From: Teichococcus wenyumeiae
Lineage (GTDB): Bacteria > Pseudomonadota > Alphaproteobacteria > Acetobacterales > Acetobacteraceae
DNA: 57,363 bases
Assembly (NCBI RefSeq): GCF_003696345.1
Contig: NZ_RFLX01000024.1
Span: forward strand, 1 to 57,363
Direction: 5' to 3'
Under the pieces are notes generated by a model. It worked only from the letters and a program-made list of their open reading frames with translations. It had not been told where the DNA came from and ran no database searches. Within the stretch, counting starts at the first letter, position 1. Each line of letters begins with the position of its first letter. Both the position numbers and the translations under genes were made by a program. Below are positions 19,599 to 27,675 of the stretch, piece by piece.

Positions 19599-20318
19599 TC
19601 AGATGCCCGAGAAGCCGGCGCGCGCCCGCCAATAGGACCAGGCCCGCTCCAGCGGCCGCTCTCCCATCAGCATCTCGGAGGTCAGGCGCGTCTCGCCTTC
19701 CGTGAGGTAACGCGGCGTGCCCATGGCCAAGGCGCGGGATTGCAGTTCGGCATTGTCCTTCATGCGCACGCAGACAAAGACGACGGCCGGCAGGGAATGC
19801 GCGGCGCAGGTGGCACCGTGATTGCGCAGCAGCACGGAGGTGCCGTTCCCCAGGGCGCGAGCCAGGCTGTCGGCGCGCGGCACATCGTCGATCAGCATGT
19901 TGGTGTCGCCGAACTCGTCGCGGCTGTCCCAGACCGGCACCGGGCCGCCCAGCACGGAAGCCATATGGAAGACAGGCTGCAACGGCACCTCTGTCACCGT
20001 ATAGGGCAGCACCTCCGGGCAATGATGGTGCACCGTGGCCTGCACATCGGGCCTCGCGGCGAAGATGCGGGCGTGCAGCACGCTTTCCAGATAGGGCCGC
20101 AGGCCCTTGGGGTCGACCGGCACGCCATCAAGCGTGAATTCCAGCAGATCGTCCCGGCTGACCAATTCGGGCGAGCGGGAGCGTGAGACAAAGAAACGGT
20201 CCGGCCGCTCCGGATGCCGCACGGCGACATGCCCGAAATCGTCCAGCACGCCTTCATGGGCCAGGATACGGTTGGCGATCACCAGGTCGCCAAGCAGCGC
20301 GTGCAGATCCCGCGTCAT
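19599..20318 (-). CDS. Class II aldolase/adducin-family protein
   Basis: Zinc-dependent aldolase-fold protein (fuculose-phosphate aldolase/adducin head family), 239 residues. The metal-site residues are present: Glu78, His97 and His99 (VHHHCPEV; the usual motif is HxH) and His167 (RNHGAT). Members act as aldolases, decarboxylases or dehydratases on small hydroxy-acids and sugars. In context with an aromatic monooxygenase and Bug receptor, cleavage or decarboxylation of a hydroxylated acid is plausible. The start overlaps the stop of a 21-codon leader ORF by 4 bases. A MarR-type operator candidate lies upstream. Confidence 0.92.
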   Translation of the reverse strand: MTRDLHALLGDLVIANRILAHEGVLDDFGHVAVRHPERPDRFFVSRSRSPELVSRDDLLEFTLDGVPVDPKGLRPYLESVLHARIFAARPDVQATVHHHCPEVLPYTVTEVPLQPVFHMASVLGGPVPVWDSRDEFGDTNMLIDDVPRADSLARALGNGTSVLLRNHGATCAAHSLPAVVFVCVRMKDNAELQSRALAMGTPRYLTEGETRLTSEMLMGERPLERAWSYWRARAGFSGI

Positions 20319-20380
20319 GCCGCCTGGCCCAGCATCAACCGGCGCGAGCCGTGCAAGAGCCTGTCCGATGCTTCCTTCAT
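20315..20380 (-). CDS. 21-residue leader ORF coupled to the class II aldolase
   Basis: ATG at 20380 is preceded by AAAAGGAGG with 8 bases between AGGAGG and the ATG, the best ribosome site in this region. The frame encodes 21 residues (begins MKEASDRLLHGS, ends LMLGQAA) and ends in TGA at 20315-20317, overlapping the aldolase ATG (ATGA). It lies in the frame -1 relative to the aldolase, so it is not an N-terminal extension. Likely purposes are translational coupling or a leader peptide. It could also reflect an ancestral N-terminus separated by a frameshift. Confidence 0.5.
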   Translation of the reverse strand: MKEASDRLLHGSRRLMLGQAA

Positions 20381-20409
20381 GAGCACTTCCTCCTTTTGAT
20401 GTTGCAAGG

Positions 20410-20439
20410 ATCGTATGCAGTCATCCGGCATACGGTCAA
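20410..20439 (-). promoter_or_regulatory. Promoter and inverted-repeat operator of the aldolase unit
   Basis: On the minus strand TTGACC (20439-20434) and TACGAT (20415-20410) form a -35/-10 pair with an 18-base spacer. CGTATGC (20412-20418) and GCATACG (20428-20434) form a perfect 7-base inverted repeat with a 9-base spacer that covers the -10 and reaches the -35. The block ATACGGTCAAT (20430-20440) recurs upstream of the monooxygenase gene. MarR is the likely binder. Confidence 0.5.
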
Positions 20440-20502
20440 TGATCCGGCCTTCGCGCCGTTTAGCGGCGCCGGCGGCGGAAACCTTCAGGCTCTGGCGGCT
20501 TC

Positions 20503-22431
20503 TTAGGACGCCAGCATGAACCTGCCGAAGAACGCCGCGATCCCCGCATGGTCATCCAGCGGCAGCACATGCGCCACATGCTGGTCCGGCCGCACGATCA
20601 CCACGCATCCACCGGCACGGTCGATGCCGCGAAGCTCGAAGATATCCGGGCCGTTCTTCAGATCGGGGCAGAAGATCTTTTCGTAATCCGTCAGGCCATG
20701 GCGGCCCTTTGCGGGGCGCAGCAGGGTGGGCATGGAGCCGAAGGCGAGGTCGCGATGCGGCTGCTGCAGCACCGCGCGCAGGTCGATCACCGCGTCGGTA
20801 TCGGCACCGGCCGGCGTGTGGCGTCGCAACGGCGAGGCAGGGTCATGCTCCAGGAAGCGGCACAGCGCCTGGAGGCGCGAGGCCGGGTCGGCCGGGTCTT
20901 CCGCCGCGGCAAAGGCAAAAAGGCGCCAGCGCCCGTCTGCCTTGACCACATGGCCAAGCTGCACCGGCTTCGCATCCGCCAGCCGGACCACCGGTGCGGA
21001 ATGAAAGCGCATGCCGATGGTGAAGCCTTCCGCGAGATGCTGATGCGTCGCCTCACCGGTGATCAGCGATGGCGTGTAGCGCATCGCCGTGCCGGCGGTG
21101 AAGCGCCCCTGCTGGATGAAATACTTCTGGAACTCCGCGGGATCGACGCCCACGCTGTCAGGGTCGTTCGGATCTTTCGGCGGCGCGGAGAACATCTCCG
21201 CCAGTTTGCGGTCGAAGGCGATGAGTTCCCCGGCGATGGCACGCCGTTCCACAGAGTAAGTGGAGAGCAAGGCGGGGTCGGACTGCCCCCACAGCACCGA
21301 AGCCAGTTTCCAGCCCAGGTTGAACGCATCCTGCATCGAGACATTCATGCCCTGGCCGGCCTTCGGGCTATGCGTGTGGCAGGCATCACCGGCAATGAAG
21401 ACCCGTGGCGAACGTGCTTCCGCCTGGTCCTCGGGCACATCGTCGAAGCGGTCGCACATGCGCTGGCCGATCTCATAGACCGACCACCAGGCCACTTCCT
21501 TCACCTCCAGCGTGTAGGGATGCAGGATGCGCTGCGCGGCGGCGATCAGATAATTCACATTGATGTTGCGGCTGGCGACGCGCTCATTCTCGTTCAGCTT
21601 GTCCAGCTCGATATAGAACCGCACAAGGTAGCCGCCCTCCCGCGGGATGATCAGCATATTGCCTTCATGGGCGGAATGGATCACCGACTTCAGCCGCAGG
21701 TCAGGGAAGTCGCTGACAGCGAGCACATCCATCACGCCCCAGGCCTGATTGGCGGAATCGCCCTTCAATGTCACGCCAAGCGCATGACGGACCGCGCTGC
21801 GCGCGCCATCGCAGCCGACCACGTAGCGGGCCCGGATGGTCTCTACCTCGCCCTCATGCCCGGTATCCAGGCGCTCGAAGCGCAGGGCGACGGGGTGCGA
21901 AGCCGCCTCAGGCGCGACCTCCAGCCCGACGAGACGGCGTTGATAATCCGGCAGAACCGGCGCCGCGCCGCGCCGCATGACATCCAGATAGAAGTCATGG
22001 ACCCTTGCCTGATTGAGGATCACATGCGGAAATTCCGAGAGCCCGTCTTCCGTGTCCTGAATGCGGCCGCTGCGGCGGATGGCGGCACGGGCGGTATCGT
22101 CCGGCTTCCAGAATACCGTCTCATTCACCCAATAGGCTTCGCGCACCACGCGCTCGACAAAGCCGAAGGCGTTGAACATCTCCATGGTCCGGCAGGCGAT
22201 GCCGTCGGCCTGGCCGAGCATCAGCGGCCCCGGCTTCTGCTCGACGATGCGTGTCGCAATCTCCGGGAAAGCCGCCAACTGGGCCGCGAGCGTGAGGCCG
22301 GCCGGGCCGCAGCCGACGATCAGGACATCCGTGATATCCGGCAGCGGCGCGAGCGTGGCGCCCGGCGCCGGCACCTCCCCCCGGAGCATCTCCGGGTCGC
22401 CCGCGCGGAAGCCGTTGAGGTGGAACTGCAT
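20503..22431 (-). CDS. FAD-dependent aromatic monooxygenase, 3-hydroxybenzoate 4-monooxygenase-like
   Basis: Class A flavoprotein hydroxylase of the phenol 2-monooxygenase/MobA type, 642 residues. The N-terminal FAD motif is VLIVGCGPAGLTLAAQLA, the DG motif is VVGCDGARSAVRHALG, and the GD motif is FIAGDACHTHSPKAGQGMN. A C-terminal thioredoxin-like domain begins near residue 450, as in phenol hydroxylase. The start at 22431 has AGGAGA 8 bases upstream; the longer frame to 22506 lacks a site. It probably hydroxylates a phenolic acid at the expense of NADPH and O2. The operator-like repeat at 22546-22566 implies control by the adjacent MarR protein. Confidence 0.93.
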   Translation of the reverse strand: MQFHLNGFRAGDPEMLRGEVPAPGATLAPLPDITDVLIVGCGPAGLTLAAQLAAFPEIATRIVEQKPGPLMLGQADGIACRTMEMFNAFGFVERVVREAYWVNETVFWKPDDTARAAIRRSGRIQDTEDGLSEFPHVILNQARVHDFYLDVMRRGAAPVLPDYQRRLVGLEVAPEAASHPVALRFERLDTGHEGEVETIRARYVVGCDGARSAVRHALGVTLKGDSANQAWGVMDVLAVSDFPDLRLKSVIHSAHEGNMLIIPREGGYLVRFYIELDKLNENERVASRNINVNYLIAAAQRILHPYTLEVKEVAWWSVYEIGQRMCDRFDDVPEDQAEARSPRVFIAGDACHTHSPKAGQGMNVSMQDAFNLGWKLASVLWGQSDPALLSTYSVERRAIAGELIAFDRKLAEMFSAPPKDPNDPDSVGVDPAEFQKYFIQQGRFTAGTAMRYTPSLITGEATHQHLAEGFTIGMRFHSAPVVRLADAKPVQLGHVVKADGRWRLFAFAAAEDPADPASRLQALCRFLEHDPASPLRRHTPAGADTDAVIDLRAVLQQPHRDLAFGSMPTLLRPAKGRHGLTDYEKIFCPDLKNGPDIFELRGIDRAGGCVVIVRPDQHVAHVLPLDDHAGIAAFFGRFMLAS

Positions 22432-22545
22432 GCTCTTCTCTCCTGGACGGCCGTCACTGCGGAGGATGAGCGGTGCCGGATACGGCACGGCGCCGGCGGG
22501 TGGCACGTCATCCCCTTGTCGCGCTCATATCCGGCGCATCAGGAT

Positions 22546-22573
22546 GAATGCATAAAGTATGTATACGGTCAAT
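22546..22573 (-). promoter_or_regulatory. Promoter/operator of the monooxygenase gene
   Basis: GAATGC (22546-22551) and GTATAC (22561-22566) are imperfect copies of the arms found upstream of the aldolase, with the same 9-base spacer, followed by the identical block ATACGGTCAAT (22563-22573). On the minus strand this gives TTGACC as a -35 that overlaps the marR stop codon, and a weak -10 (ATTCAT) 17 bases on. Confidence 0.45.
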
Positions 22574-23006
22574 CTTCCGGAGATACTCGGCCGACGAATT
22601 TCTTCAGCAGTGTAATGAACTGGGCCTGCTCCGCTTCGGAGAGCGGCCGCATCATCTCGACCTGCGCCGCCACGACCCGCGGGCCGACGCTGTCCAGCAA
22701 CGCCTTTCCTGCACCTGTCAGGGCCACACTCTTCACGCGACGGTCCTGGGACGAAGGTTGGCGCGCGATAAGCCCCTTGGCCTCCAGCCGGTCCAGCACG
22801 CCACCCAGTGTGGCTTTATCGAAGGCGATCAGGTCCGACAGGCGCGTGGCGTCGATCCCAGGCTGGGCGGCAATGGCCTCCATCGCAGCATATTGCACCG
22901 AGGTCAGATCGAAGCCGGCAAGATGCGCGGCGAAGATGGCGCCCGAGATCTGATGAGCCCGGCGGATCAGGTGGCCAGGCATCTCATGCATAGCAGCGAC
23001 GGACAT
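22569..23006 (-). CDS. MarR-family transcriptional regulator
   Basis: Winged-helix repressor of the MarR family, 145 residues. The helix-turn-helix is TRLSDLIAFDKATLGGVLDRL and the wing contains RQPSSQDRRVKSVALTGAG, with the conserved DRR pair. The ATG at 23006 gives the usual family length; the open frame extends to 23087 but without a better site. It sits directly upstream of, and on the same strand as, the aromatic monooxygenase. MarR proteins in such places normally sense the phenolic substrate or its CoA ester. The related repeats in front of the monooxygenase and aldolase units are candidate targets. Confidence 0.93.
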   Translation of the reverse strand: MSVAAMHEMPGHLIRRAHQISGAIFAAHLAGFDLTSVQYAAMEAIAAQPGIDATRLSDLIAFDKATLGGVLDRLEAKGLIARQPSSQDRRVKSVALTGAGKALLDSVGPRVVAAQVEMMRPLSEAEQAQFITLLKKFVGRVSPED

Positions 23007-24292
23007 GAAGTGTTCCACGGCGGTAAGCGCACAGCCTCTAGAACATATTGCACCATGAAGGAAACTGCGTCGGGGGCGGCACCTCATGTAAGCATCCGGC
23101 GGCTGATCCGCCTCACACGCCAGCCCTTCAGCGACACGCCGCTCCAGGTTCCACGCCCAGGCTGCGGACCGCAGTGATCATTCTCCTCGGCAATTCTGCG
23201 GATCATGAAGGAAGTGGGACGAGTGGATCTCCCTTTCCCAGGCCTCTTCTTGACTGTAACTGGCGCGAACCTCAGCCCGATGCCGCACCATGCTGTGAAT
23301 CAACCAGCGCGCGGGTCTGTGGGCATAGCCACCGCGTCGTAGAGACGTCGAGCAACTGAGACGGTTACAACCCGCCATGGGACGGAATCTCAGGAAATTC
23401 TACTGGTCTCACGAAAAGAGCGGATTTCTCGCTCTCCTGAGCTCCTTTTTCGCGGTGGCTATGTGAAAACCTGTAATGCAAGGTGATGAACTGAATATCA
23501 GAATTTTATACCGCCTAATCCGGAAATAATTTCGGTTTTGACCATGAACAACTCTGGTTTCTCGCAAGAATCTGAGAAAAATGACCCGTTCATGCTTGAA
23601 CTGTAGTTTATATCACGGGAATATCATTGACGGACAGCAGAGCGGTTTTCCCAAGCGTGCGGAAGATATTTCCTGTTTCGAGCTGTACGCGAAAGCAGGT
23701 GAGGCAACGGAACTCGTGCCTCACCGACAAGGATGAGGCGGTGCGCGATGCCCATGCTGGCGACGAGAATGATCTCGCTGCCCCTGACGGGCGGCGAGGG
23801 TCGATACCGGCTGGGTACTGGAGCCGGGGCCGTCGTTGTGTCGGGCAAGTCGCTTGGCAGGCGGTCCGGTGCACCGGCCTCATCGGCCAGAAGCGTGGAA
23901 GCGTGGGAAAGATCTGAAGCACACCTGCTCGCCCGGACCCTACAGGCGTTCGGAGACGCTGTCCCAGGGCATGATTGGTGCCGGCCGGATGGTGCTGTGA
24001 AACTCTGACAGCTCCGACCTCTCCGGAGCTTCTCGTCGCAATGGCCTGTGTCCATTCGTAGGGGTCCCGCAACACATCACGGACGTCACGCAATCCTGCC
24101 CTGCCTTCCTCATCAGCAGGGGCCGGTCTTGCGCCGAAGGGCCGCCAGAAGGCTCTGGCAAGTCCGGTTTGGGTCGGGTTTTCCAGGACAGATCCAAGCC
24201 ACCTAAGCCGATGAGGGGAAACCGGCTTTGCTTCCGCGTGCGTAAAGCACCTGAAGTCTCTGGCGGTCTTGAGTAAAAATCGGAGTATATTT
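23007..24292. other. 1.3 kb gap with AT-rich core, no recognised gene
   Basis: No ORF here has recognisable motifs. The open frames (for example 23608-24093 minus) are Arg/Ser/Pro-rich and look like out-of-frame readings. Bases about 23390-23640 are clearly AT-rich against the GC-rich surroundings. AGAGCG and CGCTCT around 23415-23435 form a short hairpin followed by a run of T. The region separates the catabolic block from the polysaccharide locus and may be a decayed insertion or a transfer junction; it must also hold the promoter for the beta-helix gene. Confidence 0.4.
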
Positions 24293-25660
24293 ATGCCTAA
24301 TCTTGCTTCCCCCGATTATCCCGAGAATGCCATCGTCCTGCATGCTGGCGACAACATCCAGGAGGCAGTGCAGGCTGGCGGCGAGGGCGCCGTGTTCTGG
24401 CTGGAAGCTGGCGTCTACCGTATGCAGCAGATCACGCCGCTCGAAGGGCAGTCGTTCCTCGGTGCCAGCGGCGCCACCCTCAATGGCGCCCGGCTCCTGA
24501 CCGAGTTCACAAGGATCGATGGGCATTGGGCCGCCGAGGGCCAGACCCAGCAGGGTGAGCGCCGCGAAACGGATGAAAGCGCCGAAGGCGCCCAGCGTCC
24601 CGGCTACCCCGATGCGGTCTATGTCAATGACCAGCCGCTGACGCCCGTGGATTCCATCGATCAGCTGAAGCCCGGCACCTACTTCTTCGACTATGATGCC
24701 GACCGCATCTTCTTCGGCGACGACCCCACCGGTGAAAAGGTGGAAGCCGCTGTCAGCCCCTATGCCATCGCCAGCACCGCCAATGATGTCACCGTCAGCG
24801 GCCTGACGGTCGAGAAGTATGCCACGCCGACCCAGGAAGCTGCGATCAGCGGCAATGGCGAGAACTGGGTTGTCAGCAACAATGAGGTGCGGCTCAACTA
24901 CGGCGTCGGCATCAACGTCGGCGATGGCGGCAAGATCATGGACAACTTCGTCCATGACAATGGCCAGATGGGCCTGAATGCCGGCGGCAAGGATGTCCTG
25001 GTATCGGGCAACGAGATCGCCTCCAACGGCTTCTGGTCCGGCATCGATGTCCTGTGGGAAGGCGGCGGCGCCAAGTTCACCGAGACCGAAGGGTTGATGG
25101 TGCGGAACAACTATTCGCACGACAACAATGGCTATGGTCTCTGGACCGATATCGACAACGTCAATACGACTTATGAAGGCAACCGGATCGAGTACAACTC
25201 GGCCGGCGGCATCAATCATGAGATCAGCTACGCTGCCAGCATTCACGACAACAGCTTTGTCGGCAATGGCGGCAATGGCCTGACCTGGCTCTGGGGCAGC
25301 GCGATTCAGGTCCAGAACAGCCAGGGTGTCGAGATCTACAATAACTTCGTCGATGCCAGCAGCGGCGGCAACGGCATCGGCCTGATCCAGCAGGAACGTG
25401 GCGAAGGCGCCTTCGGCGACTATGTTACCGTGAACAACAGCGTCCACGACAACACGCTGATCCTGTCCTCGGAGAGTGGCGTCGGGGCCGTGGCCGATTA
25501 CGACGAGGAACTCATGCTGGCCGGGGGCAATACCTTCAACAACAACGAGTATCAGGTGCAGGCCGACGAGGATCAGTTCGCCTTCGGTGACTACTACACC
25601 TTCGGCGACTTCGTGAACGTCAGCGGCCAGGACGCCGGCAGCGCGCTGTTGATCGGGTAA
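24293..25660 (+). CDS. Right-handed parallel beta-helix protein without signal peptide
   Basis: 455-residue acidic, Asn/Gly-rich protein with parallel beta-helix (PbH1) repeats from about residue 165 to 420, for example NNEVRLNYGVGINVG and NNYSHDNNGYGLWTDIDN. This fold is used by polysaccharide lyases, hydrolases and C5-epimerases. The ATG at 24293 has GGAG 7 bases upstream; a TTG at 24269 is less likely. No signal peptide is visible, so export, if any, would be non-Sec. It is a clear paralog of the gene at 43773-45248, sharing NNE(V/I)RLNYG, NNGYG(L/F)WTDIDN and a C-terminal SGQDAGS. A role in trimming or modifying the exopolysaccharide is inferred. Confidence 0.88.
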   Translation: MPNLASPDYPENAIVLHAGDNIQEAVQAGGEGAVFWLEAGVYRMQQITPLEGQSFLGASGATLNGARLLTEFTRIDGHWAAEGQTQQGERRETDESAEGAQRPGYPDAVYVNDQPLTPVDSIDQLKPGTYFFDYDADRIFFGDDPTGEKVEAAVSPYAIASTANDVTVSGLTVEKYATPTQEAAISGNGENWVVSNNEVRLNYGVGINVGDGGKIMDNFVHDNGQMGLNAGGKDVLVSGNEIASNGFWSGIDVLWEGGGAKFTETEGLMVRNNYSHDNNGYGLWTDIDNVNTTYEGNRIEYNSAGGINHEISYAASIHDNSFVGNGGNGLTWLWGSAIQVQNSQGVEIYNNFVDASSGGNGIGLIQQERGEGAFGDYVTVNNSVHDNTLILSSESGVGAVADYDEELMLAGGNTFNNNEYQVQADEDQFAFGDYYTFGDFVNVSGQDAGSALLIG

Positions 25661-25742
25661 CCGGCCTGACCTGAAACCGAATCTGGCCTGCCGGCGAACG
25701 ACATCTCCCGAAGCTCCCCCCCATTGCTGACGGGGATTGCGC

Positions 25743-25764
25743 GGGGCGCGGATCACCGCGCCCC
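25743..25764. terminator. Hairpin downstream of the beta-helix gene
   Basis: GGGGCGCGG (25743-25751) and CCGCGCCCC (25756-25764) form a perfect 9-bp stem with a 4-base loop, about 80 bases past the stop codon. No T-tract follows. Confidence 0.45.
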
Positions 25765-25852
25765 GGCGGCAGGACAGATGACGGTCTGGCGCTTTCAGAC
25801 GGCCTTGCGGGGAGGGCCGCCCCCGCCCGCCCCGGCCAGACCGTCGGCACGG

Positions 25853-25890
25853 CCGCCAGCTTCCGCCGCTCCCCAGGCGGAAGCTGGCGG
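25853..25890. repeat. Perfect 15-bp inverted repeat (strong hairpin)
   Basis: The arms 25853-25867 (CCGCCAGCTTCCGCC) and 25876-25890 are exact reverse complements separated by an 8-base loop. It is the strongest hairpin in the window after those near the convergent gene ends. It lies in a gap between two plus-strand genes and could be a second terminator or an mRNA structure. Confidence 0.5.
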
Positions 25891-26236
25891 AGCCCCGCCG
25901 CCGCTCTCCGGGCCTGCGATATCCCATGGAAGACGCCTTGCCGGGCGCGGCAAGCGGCCCCGCGCGCCAGGGGAACGGGGGTACTCCCATTGCGCCTGAT
26001 CATGGCGCGCCGCCCTCATGCTAAAGCCGGAAAGGATCGAGCGAAGAAAGGCTTCGAGGTCGGGCGGAACATCGCCTGGACCCCGAGGGCAGGATGCGGA
26101 TGGCTTGCCTGTCTCCGGACGGCGGCTGTCGCGTTTCACGCTCTGACAGCGGCAGGCGGCCCCTGCCTGGCGCCAGGGGCAGGCCCGCGCAGTGGGAAGC
26201 TCCCCGGCACGACCGAGGAAGGACGAGGAGCGACCA

Positions 26237-27091
26237 ATGCAGGGAATGTCCGTGCCGCTTCACGGCGAGAGGAAGGGAAGCGCACCCGCCGCGGCGCCGC
26301 TTCGCCACGAGGTGCTCGGCGTGCGCATCGCCGCGACGGACTACGAACGTGCCTGCGCGGCCGTGCGGCAGGCAGCGCTCGCGGGCCAGCCGCTGACGGT
26401 GACGGCGCTGGCGGTGCATGGCGTCATGACCGGCGCGCTGGATGCCGAACACCGGCACAGGCTCAACGCGCTCGATCTGGTCGTGCCGGATGGGCAGCCC
26501 GTCCGCTGGGCCTTGAACCTGCTGTTCCGTGCCGGCCTTTCCGAGCGGGTCTATGGGCCGGAACTGACCCTACGGGTCTGCCGGATGGCCGCCGCCCAGG
26601 GCCTGCCTGTCGCCTTCTACGGCAGCCGGCAGGAAGTGCTGGACGACCTTCGCGCGAAGCTTCTGCAGCGCATCCCGGGGCTGAAGATCGTGGCTATGGT
26701 CCCTTCCCGCTTCCGTTGCGTGGACAGGGCCGAGCAGGCCGAGATCGCCGCCTCGCTCTCCGCGAGCGGCGCGCGCATCCTGTTCGTCGGCCTCGGTTGC
26801 CCGCGCCAGGAGACTTGGCTCTATGAGCACCGCGACCTGATTCCGATGCCTATGCTCGCCGTTGGGGCCGCTTTCGACTTTCATGCCGGGCGGTTGCCGC
26901 AGGCGCCGCCGGCCATGCAGCGGCGCGGGCTCGAATGGCTGTTCCGACTGGCCAGCGAGCCTCGGCGGCTGTGGCGGCGCTACCTCTTCCTCAATCCCCT
27001 CTATATTACCTTGCTACTGCTGCAGGCCGCCGGATTGCGCCGGGCGCCGCCGCCGAACGCGCCTGCCCCGAAGCACCTGGGCTACGCCTGA
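26237..27091 (+). CDS. WecG/TagA/CpsF-family glycosyltransferase
   Basis: GT26 glycosyltransferase that adds a sugar (commonly ManNAc, ManNAcA or a glucose-type residue) to a polyprenyl-pyrophosphate-linked intermediate at the inner membrane, 284 residues. Family motifs are [24 protein letters not shown] (catalytic Asp region), [12 protein letters not shown] and [13 protein letters not shown]. The C-terminal hydrophobic segment [12 protein letters not shown] and flanking arginines resemble the membrane-binding appendage. The ATG at 26237 has GAGGAG 6 bases before it; an upstream frame to 26192 is not needed. It stands alone between two large gaps at the edge of the polysaccharide locus. Confidence 0.93.
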   Translation: MQGMSVPLHGERKGSAPAAAPLRHEVLGVRIAATDYERACAAVRQAALAGQPLTVTALAVHGVMTGALDAEHRHRLNALDLVVPDGQPVRWALNLLFRAGLSERVYGPELTLRVCRMAAAQGLPVAFYGSRQEVLDDLRAKLLQRIPGLKIVAMVPSRFRCVDRAEQAEIAASLSASGARILFVGLGCPRQETWLYEHRDLIPMPMLAVGAAFDFHAGRLPQAPPAMQRRGLEWLFRLASEPRRLWRRYLFLNPLYITLLLLQAAGLRRAPPPNAPAPKHLGYA

Positions 27092-27675
27092 CGATACGGC
27101 GGCCTGGAACGGGCGCTGCGCGGCAGGCCGCGCGGCGCCCCGCCAGGCCGTGACGGCCACCTGCCCGTACCACTGGCGGGAAGGCTGCCGATCTCTCGTG
27201 ATGCTGCCTGCGGCTATCATGGGCCATTACAGAACATACAGATTTCGCCCAGGCCTTTCCCGGCGAAAGCGCCTCCGCCGCCGCCGCCATAGCCGGCGCG
27301 GCTGACGGACGGCGCGCCGCGTAAGGCAAGCCCACCGCTCGGCGCCACCAGGCTCAGGCGCTGCCCCCACTTCAAATCGGCCTACAACAAGCCACCCGAC
27401 CGCGGGTTGATCCCATGGCCGTTCAACTTCCCGTGCGGGATCTGAGCGCCAGTTTGTTTTGTCTATGCATCATTCAGTAATGGTGATGGAATTCATAGAA
27501 CCTTCGAGTGGACACGAGGTCCATGATTTACCAAACGCAGAGTTACACAACCATGACGGGAATTTTTACTCGAATTTTCATTACAGGAGAATGCAGCTCT
27601 GGCAGGCATTCTTGGGCGCTCCTCTGATTTTTCTTGCCAGGCTTGCCCGTCTCAACGCCTCGGAGGGAGATCATC
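27092..27675. other. 584-base gap upstream of the LuxR-type regulator
   Basis: The second half (about 27450-27600) is AT-rich and likely contains the regulator promoter. An open frame over 27459-27794 gives a His/Asn-rich peptide but merges into the regulator frame-shifted and has no homology that I recognise. No hairpin with T-tract was seen after the glycosyltransferase. Confidence 0.35.

Larger units (their letters stand above)
25661..26236. other. 576-base gap with two hairpins
   Basis: Between the beta-helix gene and the TagA-type glycosyltransferase. It holds the two hairpins listed separately and no convincing ORF; the apparent open frames across it are shadow frames. A promoter for the downstream gene is expected but no good -35/-10 pair was identified. 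Confidence 0.4.

Noticed and set aside
20548-22953. 801-codon plus-strand open frame
   Set aside because: Antisense to the aromatic monooxygenase and marR, with the same shadow composition.
23608-24197. Minus-strand open frames possibly from a decayed transposase
   Set aside because: No DDE or other transposase motif, no terminal repeats and no target duplication could be seen; kept only as an unexplained gap.
24203-25990. 595-codon minus-strand open frame
   Set aside because: Antisense to the beta-helix gene; Ile/Val/Asp-rich repeats mirror the Asn/Asp codons on the coding strand.
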